The position numbers and the translations under genes are program-made. Source: Chthoniobacterales bacterium (GTDB taxonomy: Bacteria > Verrucomicrobiota > Verrucomicrobiia > Chthoniobacterales > JAATET01). From it: a stretch of 55,955 nt of DNA. The notes beneath the pieces were generated by a model. It did not search any database. It saw only the letters and a program-made list of their open reading frames with translations, and had not been told where the DNA came from. Below are positions 44,708 to 50,563 of this stretch, one piece after another; position 1 is the stretch's first letter; every line of letters begins with the position of its first letter. The stretch is taken from assembly GCA_036569045.1 (NCBI GenBank), contig DATCRI010000019.1, forward strand, positions 1 to 55,955, written 5' to 3'.

Positions 44708-45874
44708 ATGTCAATTCTGACGCACGATGGCATGCCAACGATGACTATGTCTGAGGCGATGGCATTTCTTACAAGTGATGGCAGGGAGCTGGCTAAGCCT
44801 GTTCCAGAAGTGGTTGCGGCGCCGCCATCAGAACCCATAATGGAGATTAGTTCGGAAAATCCAAATTCAATTAAAAAGTGGCATTCGTTTTCTCGGAAAC
44901 TAGCAGTTGACGTCAACGACAAAGCGCCGGATATCACCGCAGCCATTATTCTTCATCGTCTGCTTCTGTGGAAACGGCACGGTCGAAAAAGGTGGAATGC
45001 TGCCCTTAAAAATGGCGTGAGCTGCTACCGCAGTCTCGCTGAGCTTGAATCGGATTTACCGTACCTGTCCCGGTCAGGAATAGATAATGGGCTTAAACGC
45101 CTAGCCCAACACTTTGGTGATGATATCGATGTTCATCGTGAAGGTCGTCAGAAACTTACTTTCACGATCAGCGATAAAATCGAAAAGAAATACATGAGTG
45201 CAAGCCTGGGGTTCTTCGTCGAAGGCGACGCGTTGGAGCACGGCATTCTTGCCGCAATGGTCTTGAACATTCTGAGGCAAGATCGACTTGAGTATGAAGT
45301 TCGTCACGGGCAGGGTTCAGGTTGGGAGCTGGCGTTTAGGCTTAGTTCCAGTTCGTTGAGTAAAGTTCGATTGGTTCAGGAAGGAACGAAGCAGGTTGAG
45401 CATCCGCCTGTCATTCCTGCTAGCTCTCGAAGCATCTCACGTGCTCTCAGCTCTCTGGTAGCGGCAGGTGTAATCTGTCAAGCGGACAAGGCGGGGTACT
45501 ATGCCGAAGCGCATCCCATTGGCGAGAGTGATATAGCCCACGGTTTTTCTGAGGAGTTGGCCTCGGCACATGTTGAAAAGATCGCAGAATGCTTTCTGCG
45601 CTTCAAACAGCGTCAGGTGAGAAATTATGCAATTACGCCGGCTGACCTTAAAGCGTTCAGGAAATGCCTGCCTCAGCTTCGCATGTTAGGGGTCGAAGCC
45701 GAATGGTACATGTTTTATGCCATTGATGGACAGTCGCCAAAGAAGTTCAATTCAGCGTACTTGTATCAGGACACTACTGTCGCGCGAGTGTACCAAGGAC
45801 TGGCCCGAAATGGGCACCGCTTTCCAACGCGACAAGAGTTGTCACCCAATATGACAAAAGTGGACATAGAGTGA
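44708..45874 (+). CDS. Putative replication initiator protein, 388 aa
   Basis: No single family can be named with certainty. The protein contains two regions with winged-helix character (about 110-185: YRSLAELESDLPYLSRSGID, LKRLAQHFGDDIDVHREGRQ; and about 210-270: SSLSKVRLVQE, SRSISRALSSLVAAGVICQAD) and a helical C-terminus. Its last codons run directly into four 20-bp repeats with an AT-rich flank, as in iteron-controlled plasmids, where the initiator gene lies beside its own iterons. The role is therefore inferred mainly from the DNA structure. A transcription regulator is the alternative. Confidence 0.5.
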   Translation: MSILTHDGMPTMTMSEAMAFLTSDGRELAKPVPEVVAAPPSEPIMEISSENPNSIKKWHSFSRKLAVDVNDKAPDITAAIILHRLLLWKRHGRKRWNAALKNGVSCYRSLAELESDLPYLSRSGIDNGLKRLAQHFGDDIDVHREGRQKLTFTISDKIEKKYMSASLGFFVEGDALEHGILAAMVLNILRQDRLEYEVRHGQGSGWELAFRLSSSSLSKVRLVQEGTKQVEHPPVIPASSRSISRALSSLVAAGVICQADKAGYYAEAHPIGESDIAHGFSEELASAHVEKIAECFLRFKQRQVRNYAITPADLKAFRKCLPQLRMLGVEAEWYMFYAIDGQSPKKFNSAYLYQDTTVARVYQGLARNGHRFPTRQELSPNMTKVDIE

Positions 45875-45930
45875 CAAAATTAGATGCACTGTGACAAAAG
45901 CGGACGCGGAACAGACAAAAGTGGATGATT
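45851..45930 (+). repeat. Four iteron-like repeats with core GACAAAA
   Basis: The core GACAAAA occurs at 45853, 45873, 45893 and 45914, giving a 20, 20 and 21 bp period, about two helical turns. Three copies extend to TGACAAAAnnnGGA or near variants. The first copy encodes the last residues of the initiator gene. The spacing and the adjacent AT-rich tract (TTTTTAAATAATTATTAAAG, 45945-45964) are typical of an iteron origin. Confidence 0.7.
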
Positions 45931-45995
45931 TACTCTAGGTAAATGTTTTTAAATAATTATTAAAGGTTTCTGATAAAGGGCTTTCAAATATATAG

Positions 45996-46016
45996 ATACG
46001 CGACTTCGTCGCGTAT
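45996..46016. repeat. Perfect 9-bp hairpin next to the iteron region
   Basis: ATACGCGAC and GTCGCGTAT are perfectly complementary around a TTC triloop. The right arm overlaps the first of two direct CGTATGAACT repeats. It could be a replication or regulatory structure; no U-run follows, so termination is less likely. Confidence 0.6.
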
Positions 46017-46204
46017 GAACTACGTATGAACTTAAACTGTTAATCTTATCATTGTCGCACATCTGATCAGATTCGCTGGTGAGATGTACGATGGAGTTCT
46101 CACTTGGTTCCAGCGGCTCGGCGCCATACCTGAGTCTTCTTGTAACGTCGCGATGATTTCGGTGAGCGTTGTGCCTCCGATCTTGGTGCTTGGTGGGTAG
46201 CTTC

Positions 46205-46393
46205 GTGAACAGCAAAGTGCCAGCTAAGAGAGGTGAAATCAAAAAAGGAGTACGTGGGAGAGACGAGGCAATTCTGCAGGCGATTGAAGCGGCTAAAGCT
46301 GCTGGATACATTCAAGAGGAAACACAGGATGGAAGAACGCGCAAATACGCTTTCGTTTCGTGGCCTAAAGATGACCGGAACTTGTCCACTTAG
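46205..46393 (+). pseudogene. C-terminal fragment of a helical, DNA-associated type protein
   Basis: A frame reads GRDEAILQAIEAAKAAGYIQ, EETQDGRTRKYAF and ends SWPKDDRNLST. It looks like the end of a larger protein because the first about 15 residues are not coherent and no ribosome binding site precedes the GTG. The sense of the sequence (alternating helix, basic strand) fits the end of a winged-helix protein. No intact upstream part is present in the window. Called a remnant with low confidence. Confidence 0.35.
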
Positions 46394-46486
46394 ACTGTGG
46401 AGAAATAGCGGAGAAATTCATTCCCAATTCGTTCCGTCACCAGGAATGGATGGTTATTTTCAACCTACGAGGCATCCCAAAAAATT

Positions 46487-46527
46487 CGTTCCCACGTTCC
46501 CCGTTCTTTAGAACGGGAACGGGAACG
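46487..46527. repeat. CGTTCC-rich hairpin
   Basis: Three CGTTCC-type units on the left (CGTTCCCACGTTCCCCGTTC) face three complementary GGAACG units on the right (GAACGGGAACGGGAACG) around a TTTA loop, with small bulges. CGTTCC also recurs singly nearby at about 46430 and at 49524. It may be a repeat-derived structure rather than a terminator. Confidence 0.5.
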
Positions 46528-46564
46528 TATTTGGAGCCTTCATCCAAAAAAGGAATGAAATAAA

Positions 46565-46888
46565 TTAAAAATCGATGAGGAGTATTTTTAGAGCTAATTT
46601 CTGAGAGACGTTCTTGATCTCTTCTCTATGTTCCGCTTCGCGGCTGCCAGTTGTTGCGTTCCAGATTTCTCTACTTGTCCGACGACTACAAACTAGTGTG
46701 GCATTGTAATGTTCGTCCGGATGCCCGGAGGGAGATGTGATAATGGAGAACTTCAGAAGATTCTCTATCTCAACAAAACCGTGATCCTCGGTGATGAAGG
46801 ATTGAAGGATACTAGTTGAGTGTTTTAAATATGTAATTGAACTGTATCTGTTGATTTTTTTGTTTAAAAAAGGTGTTGAGAGGTTCCT
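46565..46888 (-). pseudogene. Coding remnant without a start codon
   Basis: On the minus strand about 107 codons are open with no ATG, GTG or TTG. The translation is protein-like: SILQSFITEDHGFVEIENLL, KFSIITSPSGHPDEHYNATL, VCSRRTSREIWNATTGSREA, then EHREEIKNVSQKLALKILLIDF. The N-terminal part becomes AT-rich and incoherent. It is probably the 3' end of a disrupted gene. I do not recognise the family. Confidence 0.45.
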
Positions 46889-46898
46889 TCAATCCTTC
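46796..46898. repeat. 13-bp inverted repeat pair
   Basis: GAAGGATTGAAGG (46796-46808) and its exact complement CCTTCAATCCTTC (46886-46898) enclose 77 bp of very AT-rich DNA. It may be a scar of a small insertion or a regulatory structure; no ORF lies between them. Confidence 0.5.
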
Positions 46899-46950
46899 TC
46901 AGAAATATATCTGCGGTAAGCGAATGGAGGAACTGGACGGGTATGGATGG

Positions 46951-47009
46951 ACTGGCACCGACGGGTTAAGTGATTGGTGGAGATGGTAAAAACTGGCACC
47001 GGCGGGTGA
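46951..47009 (+). repeat. Two direct repeats ACTGGCACCGRCGGGT
   Basis: ACTGGCACCGACGGGT (46951) and ACTGGCACCGGCGGGT (46992) differ at one base and are 41 bp apart. A shortened third version, ACTGGACGGGT, lies at 46932. They are just upstream of the first cassette; function unknown. Confidence 0.5.
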
Positions 47010-47221
47010 TGGCTCAAGATTCCAAATACAAAAGTGGGGTTTCAGCTTGAGTGTTTTGATCAATTCTGGTGATTATTATCTCTGTATCGCTGTTTTATCC
47101 CTCCAAAACAGTCCTTCTACGCGAGCAAGGGCGGCAGCATGCTCGATGTAGAGCCGGTGTGATATTTCAGCCTATTTTTCTATCGGCCCCATTCAATCCA
47201 ATATACTGTTCGGTCATTAAA

Positions 47222-47851
47222 ATGATAATCGAATCCATCTTCGCCTCGGCAGTTACGAGCGGAGCGCTCATTTGGCTTACGAAATCCTGGATTTCGGAAC
47301 GCTTAAAGCGATCCATTCAACACGAATACGATCAAAAGCTTGAATCTTACAAAGTCACGCTTAAAGCCGAATCTGATGTAACACTTGAAAAGCTCCGAGC
47401 CGATTTGCAGATAGCCGCCGCAAAACGGAATATCGAATACAGTAGAATTCATGAGAAGAGGTTGGACATTATCTCTGAATTAGCCGGAAAGATCGACGCC
47501 CTACATCAAGCTGCCGCAGCTTATGTTTCAATGTTTGAATGGAAAGATGGAGATTCTAAGGAAGATCGACGTAAGTTTTTCGCAGATAGACTCGGAGAAT
47601 TTAATCGTTTTTATAGACCTCGACGCCTTTTTATTCCTCCCGATTTAGCATCGAAGATTGAAAGTTTTAGTAGTGGCCTGTATAACATTTCAATCGAATT
47701 CATGATTCATGTGGAGCAGGCTCGTGAGCACGGCGGTCATGAGGATATCGATCGCTGGACCAAAGCTAGTGAATACACATCTCAAGAAGCGCCCAAGCTT
47801 ATCACAGAGCTTGAATGTGAGTTTCGCACCTTACTTGGAATCGCGGAATGA
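47222..47851 (+). CDS. Cassette 1: membrane-anchored coiled-coil protein, 209 aa
   Basis: The start at 47222 follows GTTCGGTCATTAAA, the same boundary pattern as at the other cassettes. An N-terminal membrane segment (IIESIFASAVTSGALIWLTK) precedes a long charged helix (QHEYDQKLESYKVTLKAESD, VTLEKLRADLQIAAAKRNIE) and a helical C-terminal domain. Proteins of this layout are frequent in integron cassettes and have no known activity; a membrane-tethered scaffold is possible. The stop is 1 bp before the attC-like site. A longer upstream frame to 47069 has no support. Confidence 0.75.
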   Translation: MIIESIFASAVTSGALIWLTKSWISERLKRSIQHEYDQKLESYKVTLKAESDVTLEKLRADLQIAAAKRNIEYSRIHEKRLDIISELAGKIDALHQAAAAYVSMFEWKDGDSKEDRRKFFADRLGEFNRFYRPRRLFIPPDLASKIESFSSGLYNISIEFMIHVEQAREHGGHEDIDRWTKASEYTSQEAPKLITELECEFRTLLGIAE

Positions 47852-47852
47852 G

Positions 47853-47977
47853 ACCGAACAAGGCGCTGCAGCTAACCCCTAGCCGCAACGCGTCAGCGAT
47901 TACGACCGTCCTTCCTTTCCATTCACGCGCCATCTGGGTTGCGCGCCCGTTCGGGGCAGCTGAGCTTGGCGTTCGGC
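47853..47977 (+). repeat. Integron attC site 1
   Basis: Outer boxes ACCGAAC (47853-47859) and GTTCGGC (47971-47977) pair 6 of 7 bases. Inside, GGCGCTGCAGCTAACCCC on the left pairs with GGGGCAGCTGAGCTTGGC on the right, leaving an unpaired G in one arm, the usual extrahelical base. Length 125 bp with a variable centre. These are the standard features of attC recombination sites. Confidence 0.85.
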
Positions 47978-47979
47978 CA

Positions 47980-48231
47980 TCAAGTAAATCGCTTTCCCCC
48001 AATGAACAGAATTCCAATGATACTCAGAACTGGCGTCAAGAGGCGCTCGGTAGTTTCCAGAATGTCTCGCGCCTCGGCCCCCTGCGATACTGCAGCGATT
48101 ACGCTCACTGTATATAAGAAGATGACAAGGACACACAGGATAAAGACAGACTTTGCAGCTACAACGCGTGCGGCGCGCTTCCGCCTGACACGTGGGGATT
48201 GGTTTTTCTGTTTACAATACCGGGCTTCCAT
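47980..48231 (-). CDS. Cassette 2: small membrane protein, 83 aa, reversed orientation
   Basis: Within the cassette between attC 1 and attC 2 the best frame is on the minus strand: basic N-terminus (QSPRVRRKRAARVVAAKS), a span VFILCVLVIFLYTVSVIAAV, and a second hydrophobic segment LLTPVLSIIGILFIGG. A plus-strand frame in the same DNA overlaps the attC and has no protein-like character. Most cassettes carry genes in the attC direction, so reversal is unusual and implies its own promoter. Confidence 0.55.
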   Translation of the reverse strand: MEARYCKQKNQSPRVRRKRAARVVAAKSVFILCVLVIFLYTVSVIAAVSQGAEARDILETTERLLTPVLSIIGILFIGGKRFT

Positions 48232-48357
48232 GGCTGAAAGCCATAATGCCTTTCTTACATTTTGTCAAGTTTTTTCTTCTTCGACAGAGTAAATTAGGCG
48301 AATTCTTCATGTTTGAACGACAGAATTTTTATTATTTTATTAAAATAAACAAAAAAA

Positions 48358-48484
48358 GCCGAACAAGGCGCTGCAGCTAACCCCTAGCCGCCACACGTCG
48401 CTTTCTCACGACCGCCCATCCTCTCTATTCACGCCTTCACAAGAGTTCAACCCGCGCTCGGGGTAGCTGAGCTTGACGTTGGGC
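48358..48484 (+). repeat. Integron attC site 2
   Basis: GCCGAAC (48358-48364) and GTTGGGC (48478-48484) bound a 127-bp site. The left arm GGCGCTGCAGCTAACCCC is identical to attC 1, and the right arm CGGGGTAGCTGAGCTTGAC is nearly so. The central part is diverged. This confirms the array character. Confidence 0.87.
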
Positions 48485-48497
48485 TATATAAAATTCT

Positions 48498-49310
48498 ATG
48501 CTCGAAACCTTCAAAAAGGTCTCAAACCCTCTGACTATCATTGCCATTTTTGCGGGCATCACAGAAATCAGCGGCACACTGATTCTTCCATTTGTAGCTG
48601 CCGCAAATCAAGCGACCTACATTTGGTTTCTTATCTTCTTTCCTACTTTATTGGTGATTTGCTTCTTTTTAACATTAAACCTCAATCACAAGGTTTTATA
48701 TTCTCCGTCCGACTTCAGAGAAGATGAGTCCTTTTTACGAGCATCGACGCCACGTGAGCAGTTTTTAAAAATTAAGAACGAAGTCCAAGCCATTCAGAGC
48801 GATAACAAAGCTATTGATGGTATATATTCGCTCCCATCAACCCCTGACGATACGAAAGAGTTTATCGATTTGTATTATCAGGCGGAGGATCTCGTTTTGC
48901 GTGAGTTACAAGCTGAATATGGACGCTATGTTAAGCGCAACGTGGCGCTGGATTATTATAAAACAACCGTTCAGTTTGATGCTGCGATTACATTAAAAAG
49001 AGCCTTGATCGCTGTAGAAATTAAGTTGGTGCAGCACCCGACATTGAACTACGCTCTTTTTGACCTGATAAGAAATAAGGCACAGACCGTTGATGATGCT
49101 GCAAAAATGAGCGGCGAATATTGGGGGGGCTCGGTTATGCTCGTTATTGTAGCCACTTTCTCAGGTGAGCCCCTTAAAGAATACACAGCAAAATTAGAAA
49201 AGGCCCTCAAAGAGCTGAATATCTATACGGACTTACGCATTTATCAGCTAGATGAGTTGCGATCTAAATATCCAAATGCAGCCCAACAAGACGCTGCAGC
49301 TAACCCGTAG
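48498..49310 (+). CDS. Cassette 3: two-span membrane protein with cytosolic domain, 270 aa
   Basis: Starts MLETFKKVSNPLTIIAIFAG 14 bp after the attC 2 boundary. Two spans (PLTIIAIFAGITEISGTLIL and TYIWFLIFFPTLLVICFFLT) are followed by NHKVLYSPSDFREDESF, a recognisable junction of a family in which this membrane module is attached to different C-terminal domains, some near defence genes. The C-terminal domain (about 90-260) is alpha/beta and unassigned. The final residues (NAAQQDAAANP) are encoded by the left half of attC 3, which shows the gene was closed by cassette formation. Confidence 0.72.
   Translation: MLETFKKVSNPLTIIAIFAGITEISGTLILPFVAAANQATYIWFLIFFPTLLVICFFLTLNLNHKVLYSPSDFREDESFLRASTPREQFLKIKNEVQAIQSDNKAIDGIYSLPSTPDDTKEFIDLYYQAEDLVLRELQAEYGRYVKRNVALDYYKTTVQFDAAITLKRALIAVEIKLVQHPTLNYALFDLIRNKAQTVDDAAKMSGEYWGGSVMLVIVATFSGEPLKEYTAKLEKALKELNIYTDLRIYQLDELRSKYPNAAQQDAAANP
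49281..49309 (+). repeat. Half attC site 3 (3' half missing)
   Basis: GCCCAAC (49281-49287) followed by ACGCTGCAGCTAACCC matches the left arms of attC 1 and 2, but no matching right arm (AGCTGAGCTT-GTTGGGC) is found within the next 170 bp. Only a short hairpin GCAGCTA/TAGCTGC is present. The site is truncated, so the array ends here by deletion or recombination. Confidence 0.7.
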
Positions 49311-49490
49311 CTGCTTCATTATTACGCCGATAGCGTTAAGAAAACCTATAACGCTGCGGACAAAGCTGGGATTCAGAGGTTTAATCAGCCTATCGAGAGT
49401 GAGAATGGATCGATAAATCCCGTTGATTTCAGGAAAGGATGCTTCCGTAAACGATGTTGCCAAGTCATAGCTAAAATAAACTCAGCATAA
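49311..49490 (+). pseudogene. Coding fragment joined to the broken attC
   Basis: The frame reads YYADSVKKTYNAADKAGIQR, then FNQPIESENGSINPVDFRKG and CFRKRCCQVIAKINSA before a stop. The upstream edge is the cassette 3 stop and the half attC. There is no start codon. It may be the end of a gene truncated by the rearrangement that removed the right half of attC 3. No family recognised. Confidence 0.35.
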
Positions 49491-49509
49491 AAGCTGAGTT
49501 TATTTTTTT
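49473..49509. terminator. Strong bidirectional terminator
   Basis: AATAAACTCAGC (49475-49486) pairs exactly with GCTGAGTTTATT (49493-49504) and is flanked by T-runs on the plus strand (TTTTTTT) and A-rich sequence on the other side. It insulates the cassette array from the following minus-strand block. Confidence 0.85.
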
Positions 49510-49647
49510 CCTGCCCGTCAAGCATCGTTCCCAATTCCTCGATGAGAGGAACGAGAAGGATGCTAACAGGCCAGGCAGGGAACGAGTCGAAGGGGAGTGA
49601 CGCCGACCAAAATGAACGAGCCGGCTGTGGACGTTCTCGTTCTCTAT

Positions 49648-50415
49648 TCAGTTCTTCCCGTGGAGGCGAAACCCGAACTTGGAATCGAACAACCCTTGAA
49701 GCGCAGTCGTGCGTTCAGGAAGAAGAGAAAGATTTCCTTTCAGGCCTTCAGTAAACGCATTGAACAAACTCCAGGCCGTACGCGGCGCGAAGTCAGAATG
49801 ACGCGGTTCCCGCCATTCCCGAAGCACCTCCGGGATGTGACGGTTGGTAATGGCTCCCACATCAGCGGCCCTGATCACGATATCGTGGGCCTTTGCATCG
49901 GTCACGCTGGTTGCGCCATAGGCGGCGATGCGTTGGTCCTGGGTATGCCACTGCTCCACGATCCTGCTCACTGCCGTGTGGGCAAGTGTGGGAAGATCGC
50001 GGAGAATGAACCTCGTGTGCCGACGTGCCAGTTTGACCTCGCCCGAGAAGCTCAAGTTGTCGCAGACGAACACTTGGACCCCAGCGACGATGCCGGCAGG
50101 GAAGGTCTTGTCGTGCGAGTTTCTCAAGCCCAGCACCCACGAGTAATCGTTGGCATTGTGGCCATGCCGGACTTCGAGAAGCCCGAAGTAGCGCTGACCA
50201 TCGGCGGTGAGGCTGTGGGCTTCGCCGAGCACTTCGATGTCGTTTGCCTTCAGGGTGCGCTCGATTTGCGCGAGCACCTTCGTGTGGGCAATTGGCATCC
50301 AGGTATGTGTCGGCTGAGGAGTTGGCACCGAGGCCAATTCCCGACGGCTGACGGCTGCAGCGCCGCAGTGCAGGATGAGGTTGCAGCGGCGAGGGGAGGA
50401 AGGGGCGATGTTCAT
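49648..50415 (-). CDS. DUF932-domain protein
   Basis: A 255-aa protein in the phage/plasmid-like DUF932 family: WMPIAHTKVLAQIERTLKAN, ADGQRYFGLLEVRHG, SWVLGLRNSHDKTFPAGIVA, GVQVFVCDNLSFSGEV and HTRFILRDLPTLAHTAV. The family is found on plasmids, phages and islands, usually near DNA-processing genes; function unknown. The start overlaps the stop of the 39-aa membrane peptide (ATGA). The last gene of the minus-strand block. Start at 50415 (MNIAPSSPRRC). Confidence 0.85.
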   Translation of the reverse strand: MNIAPSSPRRCNLILHCGAAAVSRRELASVPTPQPTHTWMPIAHTKVLAQIERTLKANDIEVLGEAHSLTADGQRYFGLLEVRHGHNANDYSWVLGLRNSHDKTFPAGIVAGVQVFVCDNLSFSGEVKLARRHTRFILRDLPTLAHTAVSRIVEQWHTQDQRIAAYGATSVTDAKAHDIVIRAADVGAITNRHIPEVLREWREPRHSDFAPRTAWSLFNAFTEGLKGNLSLLPERTTALQGLFDSKFGFRLHGKN

Positions 50416-50531
50416 GATTTCTTGTGATGAGTGGAGCCCAGGCAACGCCGGGCGATGTTGACGGCCACCAGGCTGATACTGGTTTGGATCAGCCAGATGA
50501 CGGAGGTGAGGACGAGTTTGGGGTTGGTCAT
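50412..50531 (-). CDS. Small membrane peptide, 39 aa
   Basis: Reads MTNPKLVLTSVIWLIQTSIS then LVAVNIARRCLGSTHHKKS: one hydrophobic span and a basic tail. It sits 32 bp after the WGR-ligase stop and overlaps the DUF932 start by 4 bp, which supports real translation. A membrane peptide in such a place may be a small toxin-like or regulatory partner, but this is speculation. Confidence 0.5.
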   Translation of the reverse strand: MTNPKLVLTSVIWLIQTSISLVAVNIARRCLGSTHHKKS

Positions 50532-50563
50532 GTGGTTTTGGTTTTTGGGTTGAGGACCTGACT

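Larger units (their letters stand above)
45851..46032 (+). other. Candidate iteron replication origin
   Basis: Within 180 bp are the four iterons, an AT-rich tract that could be an unwinding element, a perfect 9-bp hairpin (45996-46016) and two tandem 10-bp repeats (CGTATGAACT at 46012 and 46023). No DnaA box was identified by eye. Together with the putative initiator gene this forms a compact replicon-like unit. Confidence 0.5.
46394..47221. other. Degenerate zone between origin-like region and cassette array
   Basis: About 830 bp of AT-rich sequence without an intact gene. It contains a hairpin of CGTTCC units (46487-46527), a minus-strand coding remnant (46565-46888), a 13-bp inverted repeat pair and two copies of ACTGGCACCGRCGGGT. 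It looks like decayed or recombined element DNA. Confidence 0.55.

Noticed and set aside
45853-45930. CRISPR array formed by the GACAAAA repeats
   Set aside because: Repeats are 7-10 bp with 20-bp period and no spacers; iterons explain them better.
46205-46393. Intact small regulator gene
   Set aside because: No ribosome binding site, incoherent N-terminus and continuous with degenerate DNA; listed as a remnant instead.
47939-48292. A 117-codon plus-strand frame in cassette 2
   Set aside because: It begins inside attC 1 and has no hydrophobic or domain pattern; the minus-strand membrane protein is more plausible.
49597-50427. A 276-codon plus-strand frame opposite the DUF932 gene
   Set aside because: The minus strand encodes recognisable DUF932 segments and has a coupled start; the plus frame has no family features.
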